Positions 43,488-50,303 of a stretch of DNA of 64,000 nucleotides are shown here, piece after piece. The DNA lies in NCBI RefSeq assembly GCF_008123425.1, contig NZ_VSSS01000041.1:45001-109000 (forward strand), written 5' to 3'. Origin of the DNA: Bradyrhizobium rifense. GTDB taxonomy: Bacteria; Pseudomonadota; Alphaproteobacteria; Rhizobiales; Xanthobacteraceae. The translations under genes were made by a program, and so were the position numbers. The notes beneath the pieces were generated by a model. The model was not told where the DNA came from and searched no databases. It saw nothing but the letters and a program-made list of their open reading frames with translations. The first letter of the stretch is position 1. The number at the start of each line of letters is the position of its first letter.

Positions 43488-43640
43488 ATGCCCAAACCGA
43501 CGCGGATTGGTCACATGCGCATTTGGGACAAGCTCGCTCTTGACCGTCACTTTGATGCGTTCTTCGGGATACGTACGGACGAAGCGGGGGAGAGGTTATT
43601 GAATTCGCGGCTTAGGAGAGCCACTGCGGCTTTCCAGCAA
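43488..43640 (+). pseudogene. C-terminal fragment of an AlpA-like HTH/excisionase
   Basis: MPKPTRIGHMRIWDKLALDR then HFDAFFGI matches the end of AlpA-type recombination-directionality proteins (LPxPxRIGxxRxWDxxALDxxFD). The N-terminal HTH is missing, replaced by the tape-measure-like stretch. A junction of two broken genes. Confidence 0.5.
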
Positions 43641-43873
43641 CGGTGGGTGTGGCGCAAATATACTTCTCGGTTGCGGCAATCATGCCGTCATCCACCGCAC
43701 TTAACGGGTAACGGCCCGTGAAGAAGCGTGCCGGTTCAGTTGATCCTAGGCGCTACACAACGAGAACCGGCCCGCCGCCATACGCGCGATAGACGACAGG
43801 CCGTTCCGGGTGGATGGCGCGAAACTGTCGAGCCACAGACCGATTACCCAACGTTTTCGCGGGACCGGCGTTC

Positions 43874-44032
43874 CTAGTGTGAACCTAGCACGATGGTGTC
43901 GACCCTCAGGCAGGGCAGACAACGATAGGCGTACACAGCGGGCAAACCTGCAATCTCTGAGAGCCTCGCCAAGTACGCCATGGGCCGCCTGCATGCCTTG
44001 CAAAGAAGGATAGGTGGGTTGTCCGGCGTCAT
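43874..44032 (-). CDS. Mini zinc-ribbon-like protein, copy 2 (52 aa)
   Basis: ATG 44032. MTPDNPPILLCKACRRPMAY then LARLSEIAGLPAVYAYRCLP then CLRVDTIVLGSH has two CxxC knuckles (CKAC and CLPC) spaced ~30 residues apart, the layout of a small zinc ribbon. Role unknown. Confidence 0.65.
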   Translation of the reverse strand: MTPDNPPILLCKACRRPMAYLARLSEIAGLPAVYAYRCLPCLRVDTIVLGSH

Positions 44033-44205
44033 CCCAATGCCCTTAAAAAGCAGGCAACGTAGGGTTCTAGAATGCCGAACGTATCTCCGGTTCATTACCG
44101 GCGAATATCGAAATTCGGCAGAACTGTCGATTGAGGACCGATGTGTGTCCGACAGGTTGCAGCCAGCACTTCCCTTCGCGTGCGTCGTCGTTTTTAATCT
44201 TGGGC

Positions 44206-44418
44206 ATGCCTTGGATAGTTAAGGTCAAAAATTCGGACGGCTCTATTGCTGACGTTGAGACGGTCGATCGGACCACGGCCCGTTCTGTCGTCGAGGCCCA
44301 TCGCAGCTCAAAGCGTGAAGCCTGGATCGTGGATGCGGAAGGCCGCAGGGTAGATGACGCGCCCGAAGAAGCCGCGCGGACTGAGGCGGCTCGATTCACA
44401 AAAACGCCGCCCGCTTAA
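44206..44418 (+). CDS. Small hypothetical protein (70 aa)
   Basis: ATG 44206. MPWIVKVKNSDGSIADVETV then DRTTARSVVEAHRSSKREAW then IVDAEGRRVDD is a compact alpha/beta, coding-like sequence. A perfect 10-bp hairpin (44405-44435) overlaps its end and may serve as terminator. No family recognised. Confidence 0.55.
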   Translation: MPWIVKVKNSDGSIADVETVDRTTARSVVEAHRSSKREAWIVDAEGRRVDDAPEEAARTEAARFTKTPPA

Positions 44419-44435
44419 ATGTCTCGCGGGCGGCG
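44405..44435 (+). terminator. Hairpin at the end of the 70-aa gene
   Basis: CGCCGCCCGC (44405-44414) pairs with GCGGGCGGCG (44426-44435), spanning the stop codon of the gene at 44206-44418. Confidence 0.45.
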
Positions 44436-44440
44436 GCTAC

Positions 44441-44613
44441 GTGGTTGATGCAGCGGGCAGCGCCGATGGGAGGCCGCTGGGTTCCTCGGTATGAGCGAGA
44501 AGACGCTACGAGAAACCTACGGCCATCACCATCCCGACCACTTGCGCGTGGCTGCGAACGCTATTGGAACGCACTCGGCACCGAGCAAGAACGTAGGGTT
44601 GGTTGATTCATAA
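44441..44613 (+). pseudogene. C-terminal remnant of a tyrosine recombinase (integrase 2)
   Basis: After a frameshift near 44472 the frame reads AAGFLGMSEKTLRETYGHHH then PDHLRVAANAIGTHS and stops at 44611. This is the C-terminal end of a phage-type integrase with the active-site Tyr in ETYGHHHPDHL. The upstream bases give WLMQRAAPM in another frame, as expected just before that motif. It lies 40 bp from a tRNA-Met-type 3' fragment, so it is probably the residue of an element that used that tRNA. Confidence 0.7.
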
Positions 44614-44652
44614 GGCAAAGCGCCAGAAGTCGGCGCAATCCCTTGAAAAAAA

Positions 44653-44702
44653 TGGTGGGCCCGGCAGGACTCGAACCTGCAACCAGACCGTTATGAGCGG
44701 TC
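44653..44702 (-). tRNA. 3' half of a tRNA with CAT anticodon (Met-type), attachment-site remnant
   Basis: On the minus strand GACCG-CTCATAA-CGGTC is a perfect anticodon arm with CAT. TGGTT, GCAGG-TTCGAGT-CCTGC (T arm), CGGGCCC and ACCA follow. The D arm and 5' acceptor strand (would be GGGCCCG) are absent. This is the part that integrating elements usually regenerate. Its T-arm region recurs as a 21-bp direct repeat at 46841-46861. Confidence 0.75.
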
Positions 44703-44939
44703 GGGCTGACGCGACCTGGTAATATCCTCGCGCATCAATCTTTTCTCACGCTTCCGCGGCAGGCAGGTTATGACGCCTGGACTGCTCACGCCGTGTTGAA
44801 CAGTTTCACCACATGCGCTGAAGCTTGCCAGAGCTTGATGTACACATGGCGTAATTCGATTGACCGTTGCGTTTTGTATCATCCGATCTGTCTCCAGCGC
44901 GCTGCAACCAAGCGGCCGTTTTCGTGACAAGGAGAGACT

Positions 44940-45196
44940 ATGACGGATGACCCACGGAGACCGCTTAGAGGCCCGTTATCGCCTACGAACGATCGGGACG
45001 GGAAAGTGGTCCCGTTTCGCGAGCGAATCAGCTGCACGGTGGACGAAGCTTGCGTGGTAACGGGCTTGGGACGCACGAAGCTTTATGAGTTGATAGGATC
45101 TGGCCAGCTTATCACGTCACGACAACAATCGGCCGGCGGCGCCTAGTGATAGTCCGGTCGCTTCTTGAACTTGTGGACACAACTATATCGGCGTGA
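44940..45196 (+). pseudogene. Excisionase/AlpA-like HTH protein, frameshifted
   Basis: ATG 44940. ISCTVDEACVVTGLGRTKLY then ELIGSGQLIT is the MerR-like HTH of excisionase/helix-turn-helix_17 proteins. The frame breaks near 45115 and continues TTIGRRRLVIVRSLLELVDT to the stop at 45194. An intact version would be a ~84-residue recombination directionality factor. It lies between the tRNA fragment and an integrase remnant. Confidence 0.65.
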
Positions 45197-45224
45197 CCAA
45201 CCTTTGATCAGCTTGATAGGTAAT

Positions 45225-45830
45225 TCAGCGCCGCGCGCCTCCCTTGATCGGCATCACCCTCTTGGGATCGAGCCAGTGGTCGATTCGATCAGCCCAATGC
45301 TGCATCAGCTTCGAGCCGATCAGCGCGAGTGGTCCGTGCTTCTTGTAGAGACCTTCCACAGTAGAGTTATCGAGATGCGCGAGCTGCAGCTCGACGACAT
45401 CGCCGTCCCATGCCTTGGCGTCCTTGATCTCTTCGTGGTGAGACAGGGTCGAGAAGGTGGGCCGGAATCCGTGAGCACAATGATCAGTTTTGGTGTCAAT
45501 GCCAAGCAGCCGCAAGCGCTTGTTGAGAGTGTTGTTCGACGGCGCCTTGTCCTTCGAGCAGGAAAACGCGTATCGGCGATGGCCGGTTAGCTTCTGAGCT
45601 TTCCCCGAGATTGCGAGTGCCTGTCGTGACAAAGGCACGACATGGTCCCAGCCGGTCTTCATCTTGACTGCTGGAATAGTCCAACGTTCGGCATCCCAAT
45701 CGACCTCGCTCCACTCCATTTCATTGACCATGCCAGGGCGGGGAATGGTCAGAGCATCGAAGCGCAAGGCAAGACCAACAACGTCACCAAACCTCGCTCT
45801 CGTCCAGGGTGCGTTGATGAGCTTGAAGAC
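45225..45830 (-). pseudogene. C-terminal half of a P4-type integrase (integrase 3)
   Basis: Coding similarity begins around 45830 (VVGLALRFDALTIPRPGMVN then EMEWSEVDWDAERWTIPAVK), without a start codon. It reaches the catalytic HGFRPTFST (HxxR) and the Tyr in NSTVEGLYKKH, and stops at 45225. The N-terminal DUF4102 and core-binding domains are gone. The first catalytic Arg has become Pro-context RPGM, as in many P4 relatives. It is a separate gene from the intact integrase at 27250. Confidence 0.8.
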
Positions 45831-45835
45831 GCGCG

Positions 45836-46123
45836 TTACGTCACGGGTTCAGTGACGCCAGGACGCGGCGTCGAAATGTTGGTAATCATCTGCCCATTCA
45901 GGTTGCGGGATGGATTGTAGCCGTCCCCTTCGACATCGACATAGTCGCAGATTTGCTCACCAATGCTGCGCACGCGGTCGCTGGTTTCCAGCTTCCCGTC
46001 GGCTTCGTATGAACGCATGAGCGCGAGCACGTCCGGACGCTTAATGTCCTGCCTGCACAGCATGCCGAAGCGGACGTAGCCGACTCGAAGCTCAAGCACC
46101 TCGATGGTCCCGATGACGGGCAT
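45836..46123 (-). CDS. Hypothetical protein (95 aa)
   Basis: MPVIGTIEVLELRVGYVRFG then MLCRQDIKRPDVLALMRSYE then ADGKLETSDRVRSIGEQICD is coding-like with an alpha/beta pattern. The last residues run into the integrase remnant and may not be original. No family recognised. Confidence 0.45.
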   Translation of the reverse strand: MPVIGTIEVLELRVGYVRFGMLCRQDIKRPDVLALMRSYEADGKLETSDRVRSIGEQICDYVDVEGDGYNPSRNLNGQMITNISTPRPGVTEPVT

Positions 46124-46147
46124 ATGACGGTTATTTAATTGGTTTAA

Positions 46148-46438
46148 TTGAGAGTATTCACTGTGTTCGCATATATTGGAATGGCGCTCACATCGTTCTT
46201 GTTCGCGACAGCCCTCTTCGGCCTGTACGTCGCTTTGGATCTTCCCAAAGATGTTTATTTCAGCGACGACTGTTATCCGGTTTTTAATTTAATCGGTTCA
46301 GTTTCTATTTCGGGACGGGGTCGCGGGGGCATACGCGGCTTTGTGCTCGGGGTGAGAGCCCGCCAGCTAGCCAGCCAGTCGCGGCGGCGTTCTCCCTCCA
46401 TCAGCGCCGGCAGATGGTTCAGATTAATGACTAATTGA
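46148..46438 (+). CDS. Truncated small membrane protein running into repeat B
   Basis: The first ~50 residues (VFAYIGMALTSFLFATALFG then LYVALDLPKDVYFSDDCYPV) form a membrane protein start. From 46308 the frame is read from repeat B and is Arg/Gly-rich. The repeat seems to have landed in or at the end of the gene. Confidence 0.4.
   Translation: MRVFTVFAYIGMALTSFLFATALFGLYVALDLPKDVYFSDDCYPVFNLIGSVSISGRGRGGIRGFVLGVRARQLASQSRRRSPSISAGRWFRLMTN
46311..46398 (+). repeat. Repeat B, copy 2
   Basis: GGGGGCATACGCGGCTTTGT then GCTCGGGGTGAGAGCCCGCC then AGCTAGCCAGCCAG match the inverse of copy 1 (33904-33982) with a few changes. Repeat A follows at 46492 in inverse orientation, so the complete A-B module is inverted relative to 33.7-34.0 kb. 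Confidence 0.65.
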
Positions 46439-46491
46439 TTTGTGATTTAGATCATATTGCGGTCGCTCAGAGGCCCGATATTATCCTTTTA

Positions 46492-46575
46492 CCGGGGCTG
46501 GCTCCATATTTCACTTAGATCTTTTCACCCGGATTTTTTTGACACGGCGGGGCCGCAGCGAATACTCGCTGCGGC
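46492..46575 (-). repeat. Repeat A, copy 2
   Basis: CCGGGGCTGGCTCCATATTT then CACTTAGATCTTTTCACCCG then GATTTTTTTGACACGGCG, and the hairpin GCCGCAGCG-aatact-CGCTGCGGC. This is the inverse of copy 1 (33736-33823) with most bases of the tail conserved and a changed but still paired stem. Confidence 0.7.
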
Positions 46576-47042
46576 TTTCGTCTTAAAGGGAGGCTACCAG
46601 CGTGAACCAGCGGGCCTCATCCTTAGGCGCCGCTCTAACCGTCATCGCCCAAAACTTTAACCGGTAGCGCGTGAGCAAGAGCCGGGACTATGCTCATGCT
46701 AGTGCTCCTTGCTACCAAATCTCGCGTTCATTCATGGGACTGAGGGAGAGAACATCGAGTGACTAACCAAATTCAAAGCGGTGCCTAACAGGCCACAACA
46801 TTTTGAAATCGTTTTGGAAAAATTTTGATTGGCAATCACCGCAGGACTCGAACCTGCAACCTGCTGAGTGGAAACATTCTGGGCGAGGATCCATTATCCG
46901 CTCGTCGGGAAAGACTTAGGCGCCGTCCGCGCCGCGCTCCGGGGCTTTCTCGGGAGGGTGCTGGCTACCATCAGCTAAGGTTTAAATACAGCGCGTCAGG
47001 TAAACCCACTCTGGTGCTAAGACAGTGGCTACGCGCCTCCAC
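46576..47042. other. Gene-free stretch with a tRNA-like 3' fragment
   Basis: No convincing gene. At 46834-46861 the minus strand reads GGTTGCAGGTTCGAGTCCTG then CGGTGATTGCCA, a T arm plus acceptor-like end. Its first 21 bases (46841-46861) repeat the T arm of the tRNA fragment at 44653-44702 exactly. Confidence 0.5.
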
Positions 47043-47255
47043 TTAATTCAATGGAGCGGGCGGGTCGCTTGCTTTACCTGTGTTCGCCGGCACACACATG
47101 AAAAAGCCTGGATAAGTCATGTTTGAATTTGGACCGACTTGAACTTTCTGGACCGCCTCAGTGCAACTCTTGATGTCTGGAAAATTCCCAACATGAAGTG
47201 GGTCTGCAGTAACGACGTTCGACGCGCCAAGGCCGACGAAAATCAACCACACCAC
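47043..47255 (-). CDS. Small secreted protein (70 aa)
   Basis: GTG start at 47255. The N-terminus VVWLIFVGLGASNVVTADPL is a short signal-like segment. The rest has two Cys (KSCTEAVQK and FFMCVPA) that could form a disulphide. Similar small exported proteins are common in Bradyrhizobium (recalled). Function unknown. Confidence 0.55.
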   Translation of the reverse strand: MVWLIFVGLGASNVVTADPLHVGNFPDIKSCTEAVQKVQVGPNSNMTYPGFFMCVPANTGKASDPPAPLN

Positions 47256-47649
47256 CGAAGTTCCATGTGTCTTCTCCCCTAAATGGCCGGCTACTCGTCC
47301 GGGCCTTCTGTTAAAGCGGAGATCACAGCGGCCAGTTTACGTGCTCGCTGCCGGCAGGCTGTTGTTTCTCGTAGTTGTATCTTCCTCGGTTAATACCGGT
47401 CTGGGTGTGTGCTAACTCTTCGCACGTCAACCCATCGGCCTTCAAACTGAAGCCTCGTTCAATCGTGCCCCATCCAAAAAAACGCCGAACTTGCGAAAGC
47501 TGCGTCAGTATGGGCCGAAACGTTATCGAAATTTGGCGAAGCTCTTGCAAGTGCGCCGCACAGACATGTTGGATTGGGAACTTTTAGCGAATCGTTGACA
47601 CTGTGTTGCCAGAGTCGAAACCGCACTCAAGCGGTCCTGTCGAGGGTCC

Positions 47650-47733
47650 ATGGCCAGAACAATACAGATCAACATTGCACTTTGGGGAATGATCATCTGC
47701 GCGGCAGTCAAAGTGGCGCAGATTTGGTTCTGA
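47650..47733 (+). CDS. Tiny membrane peptide candidate (27 aa)
   Basis: ATG 47650 encodes MARTIQINIALWGMIICAAV then KVAQIWF, a single short membrane span. No ribosome site is obvious. Listed because several similar tiny membrane peptides occur in the region. Confidence 0.35.
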   Translation: MARTIQINIALWGMIICAAVKVAQIWF

Positions 47734-47742
47734 GGCCGGACC

Positions 47743-47961
47743 TCATCCGGATAGAGCGCGCAGCACGTTCCACAGAAACCATACGAGCGCGCTTGTCCAG
47801 CCCAGCATTGCTACAACGCATGAAGCGGCCCATGCGATGCCGGTTGGCGAAAGACGGCGGCCACTTCGCTCTTGAGCGATCGATGCATCCGCTTGGCTCA
47901 ATTGGCCCTCGCGCTTTCGAGTAATACTCTGATTGGTCTTAGGTAGGCCGAAAAGGTTCAT
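47743..47961 (-). CDS. Small membrane protein (72 aa)
   Basis: ATG 47961 with GAGGTGA at good spacing. A polar first half (MNLFGLPKTNQSITRKREGQ) is followed by IAWAASCVVAMLGWTSALVW then FLWNVLRALSG, one long membrane segment. No family known. Confidence 0.55.
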   Translation of the reverse strand: MNLFGLPKTNQSITRKREGQLSQADASIAQERSGRRLSPTGIAWAASCVVAMLGWTSALVWFLWNVLRALSG

Positions 47962-48047
47962 TGAAGGTCACCTCAGAAAACATAACCGGCTGACTGAGGC
48001 GCAGGTCCGAAGCTTGGTATGCAATCAACTCGCGCGAGCGAAATAAT

Positions 48048-48122
48048 TGGTGCCGGTTGAGAGGATTTGAACCTCCGACCTCCGCCAGAAGGAACGGCGC
48101 TCTCCCACTGAGCTAAACCGGC
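48048..48122 (-). tRNA. tRNA-like gene with intact arms but aberrant anticodon loop
   Basis: Acceptor GCCGGTT pairs perfectly with AACCGGC, followed by A and encoded CCA. D arm GCTC-agtggga-GAGC and T arm GGAGG-TTCAAAT-CCTCT are regular. The anticodon region CCGTT-CCTTCT-GGCGG gives a 6-base loop with two G-U pairs. Alternatively CGCCG-TTCCTTC-TGGCG gives a 7-base loop with CCT, but it borrows a D-stem base. The isotype therefore cannot be assigned. It may be a degenerate or island-type tRNA. Confidence 0.75.
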
Positions 48123-48133
48123 TTTGAAGATAC

Positions 48134-48280
48134 TCAGTGCAACTGCTTGCGCGCTGGCCTTGTCCGGGCGACTGTGCTCTCAAGTCGCCGCTGCATGTTA
48201 GCAATTTCCGCAAGGCGTTCTTCGATCGCCTCAACAGAATTCAAATGGCAATCACCGCGCGTCTGAGCTGATTTGCTCAT
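48134..48280 (-). CDS. Small helical protein upstream of the tRNA (48 aa)
   Basis: ATG 48280 with GAGGATATCA upstream, a good ribosome site. MSKSAQTRGDCHLNSVEAIE then ERLAEIANMQRRLESTVART then RPARKQLH is one charged helix. It lies 11 bp before the tRNA-like gene on the same strand and may share its transcript. No family known. Confidence 0.55.
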   Translation of the reverse strand: MSKSAQTRGDCHLNSVEAIEERLAEIANMQRRLESTVARTRPARKQLH

Positions 48281-48513
48281 TGATATCCTCGCAACGCATT
48301 AAAAAAGGCCGCAACACAAATGACAGTTCGTCAGGCCGGTCGGTAAAAATCCGCTGAAATGAATTTGGGCTGCCGGCCCCTTGTCTGCATTGTGCGAGGA
48401 CGAACCGGCAGATGCAACTTAGCCATTGGATTAACCTAACGAAACAACGTTAGCAGGTGCGTACTTTTAGGATTTGGGCCTGTGATTGGTAAACAGTTCG
48501 CCGTGTCGGACGG

Positions 48514-48810
48514 CTAGCGGCTCTTAGGTCGGAGACATAAAGCCACTGGGGACCAATGCACAAACGCGCAGCCTTTGGCAAAGCCCGCTTGGATGCCTAG
48601 CGAAACCGCTTTAGCACTGCGCTCCGCCTCCAAGGTGAGCCCAGCCGCCGCCAGCCCTGGACTGGGGCCACTTTGTATCGGCAGTGTCATAACGATCGCA
48701 GTACCGGGCCCAGTACTCCTGGTGGTCTGATCGGCAATTGAATCGGCAGCAGGGGCTGGAACCACCTTGCGTCCTTTGCCTTTGCTCGGGGGGCAGGAAG
48801 CTCGCTTCAA
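48514..48810 (-). CDS. Hypothetical protein (98 aa), uncertain
   Basis: MKRASCPPSKGKGRKVVPAP opens a frame with moderately coding-like composition (TLEAERSAKAVSLGIQAGFA). There are no membrane segments or motifs. It overlaps the end of the next remnant by four bases. Confidence 0.35.
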   Translation of the reverse strand: MKRASCPPSKGKGRKVVPAPAADSIADQTTRSTGPGTAIVMTLPIQSGPSPGLAAAGLTLEAERSAKAVSLGIQAGFAKGCAFVHWSPVALCLRPKSR

Positions 48811-48961
48811 ACTGATGGACCTATCACGTCGTACTCGAACGTGACGCCCTCAGGATCATTCTGCTCGACCAGATCTCTGCGACCTCGACCGTGGCAAAGA
48901 CCTTGATGTGGTCGACGTCGCCGACCTGTTTGGCGGTGTTCACATAGACGAAGACGGTCAT
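48807..48961 (-). pseudogene. Frameshifted small protein (MTVFVYVNT ... EYDV type)
   Basis: ATG 48961 with AGAGGGA upstream reads MTVFVYVNTAKQVGDVDHIK then VFATVEVAEIW. The frame breaks near 48865 and continues VEQNDPEGVTFEYDVI to the stop. The joined sequence matches a small protein type common in rhizobia. The split suggests decay. Confidence 0.6.
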
Positions 48962-48970
48962 TAATCCCTC

Positions 48971-49198
48971 TTAGCTTACGCGGCCCCAATGCGGCTCTTT
49001 GCCCTTTGGGTTGAACTCGAGGACGTAGTGTCGGTTCAACGCCCGCAAGACGCCAATCCGGGCGAGCATTGCCGGACTCCGCTTTCCGCCGCCAGCATTA
49101 GCGCCTGCATGGCGGCCTGCCATTCCGGCGTGGCGTGCCCCTTGTTCGGCAATGTCGCAATGTACTCACCGGCACTGAGCAGTGTCACCAGCGTGCGG
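48971..49198 (-). pseudogene. Degraded hypothetical protein (HARIGVLRALNRH type)
   Basis: One frame reads TLLSAGEYIATLPNKGHATP then EWQAAMQALMLAAESG. After a shift near 49080 it continues AMLARIGVLRALNRHYVLEF then NPKGKEPHWG and stops at 48971. The pattern ...ARIGxLRALNRHxxxxFNP...HWG is a recurrent small rhizobial protein. The start is missing. It precedes the remnant at 48807-48961 by 10 bp, so both were once an operon. Confidence 0.6.
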
Positions 49199-49201
49199 CC
49201 C

Positions 49202-49324
49202 TCAGGCTGGAGAGGGCTCGTCGAATGCGCGGGACCAGGTCATCCGATGCTGGAAGACTTCGCATGCAAGTGCGGTCCGATCGCCTGCGAACTGCTCGAC
49301 ACAGTCGTCGATCGCGCTTCGCAT
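49202..49324 (-). pseudogene. Truncated inverted duplicate of the 49741 gene
   Basis: ATG 49324 gives RSAIDDCVEQFAGDRTALAC then EVFQHRMTWSRAFDEPSPA. It corresponds to residues ~60-95 of the protein at 49741-50148 (AIDDYVEQISADRSALAC then DVFEHRMTWSRAFDK), but is inverted and lacks the first ~58 residues. Confidence 0.6.
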
Positions 49325-49740
49325 CTTCGCACTCTACACCCGCATTACCTTGATCTTTTGACAGATCGGTCCGCTACCGCGGGCCCGTGGCGCCGACATG
49401 GGGTTCGCGGTGCGGGCCGGCGGCTTTGGGTACGAGGCAGAGGTCGCACAGGGAGATGCTAGCGAGCTGCCGCACGCGAGCAATCGCGACTTTAGGCGGA
49501 CCTGGTACCGCGTTGCGGCGCAAAACCCGTGGGCGGCTGGCCGCAACGTCGCGAATTGCTGATGTCGGCGCTGTTGCCACTGATCTGGACGCCCATCGTT
49601 TGGTTTCATGCTCGAGCTGCTCCTTGGGGATGCCGAGCGGTCGAGTCTTCCACACCCACGACAGCAGTAGCCCGCCTAGCGATTTAGGCCGCTAGGAATC
49701 GACAATTTGACTCTCGCCCGCGCCGCGTTTCGGTGGCGGC
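49325..49740. other. Gene-free stretch
   Basis: About 415 bases with overlapping open frames on both strands, none with a convincing start, ribosome site or recognisable domain. It separates the two inverted copies of the AIDD(Y/C)VEQ gene. Confidence 0.3.
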
Positions 49741-50148
49741 ATGACGAAGGTAGAGAAACGCGCGGTCGCGAAGGCTCGGCATCATGAGTGCATGCGCGAA
49801 ATGGATGAGCGCATCAGGGCGGCGCGCGTCGGTGCCGATCTGGCTGAACTCGGCCGGCTTCGCAGCTATCTGATCAGGGAACGGACGGCTGGCTACGCGC
49901 GCCCGCTGATCGACGCAATCGACGACTACGTGGAGCAGATCTCCGCTGACCGGTCCGCACTTGCATGCGACGTCTTCGAACATCGGATGACCTGGTCCCG
50001 CGCGTTCGACAAGTCCAGATGCGATCGAGCCAAACTCACCGGCCAAGCGCATGTTGCGCATGACGTAGCACGGCTGCCGTGCTGTCAGTGTAGCGGCCAT
50101 CGTTCCAGCGGTGATCCGCGGCATATGCCGCAAGGGCGGCAAGGATGA
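49741..50148 (+). CDS. Hypothetical protein, full-length copy of the AIDDYVEQ gene
   Basis: 135 residues. The first ~95 are helical and coding-like: MTKVEKRAVAKARHHECMRE then MDERIRAARVGADLAELGRL then RSYLIRERTAGYARPLIDAI then DDYVEQISADRSALACDVFE. The last ~40 (Cys/His-rich) are antisense to a small membrane protein gene, so the natural stop may have been lost. A truncated inverted copy lies at 49202-49324. Function unknown. Confidence 0.5.
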   Translation: MTKVEKRAVAKARHHECMREMDERIRAARVGADLAELGRLRSYLIRERTAGYARPLIDAIDDYVEQISADRSALACDVFEHRMTWSRAFDKSRCDRAKLTGQAHVAHDVARLPCCQCSGHRSSGDPRHMPQGRQG

Positions 50149-50170
50149 TGGCAAATCCGATCTTGCCCAT
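50036..50170 (-). CDS. Small membrane protein (44 aa)
   Basis: ATG 50170. MGKIGFAIILAALAAYAADH then RWNDGRYTDSTAAVLRHAQH has one N-terminal membrane span and a polar helix. This sequence type recurs in Bradyrhizobium genomes (recalled), so I favour this strand over the overlapping tail of the plus-strand frame. Confidence 0.55.
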   Translation of the reverse strand: MGKIGFAIILAALAAYAADHRWNDGRYTDSTAAVLRHAQHALGR

Positions 50171-50195
50171 ATTCGATGATACTGGCCTTGTGCTT

Positions 50196-50303
50196 CTAGT
50201 CGTGCTCCTCGGGAAGGATCATGTTGAGGTATAGGATGATTGTCACCCAGGCTACTGCCGCAACGATTGGGGCGCCAAGCGCAACTGCTACGAGATGAGA
50301 CAT
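50196..50303 (-). CDS. Tiny membrane protein (35 aa)
   Basis: ATG 50303. MSHLVAVALGAPIVAAVAWV then TIILYLNMILPEEHD is a single membrane span with an acidic tail. The frame extends to 50447, but the upstream part is not membrane- or protein-like. It is followed by the 44-aa membrane protein on the same strand. Confidence 0.5.
   Translation of the reverse strand: MSHLVAVALGAPIVAAVAWVTIILYLNMILPEEHD

Noticed and set aside
46834..46868. Complete tRNA at 46.83 kb
   Set aside because: Only a T arm and acceptor-like end are present; no anticodon or D arm can be folded upstream.
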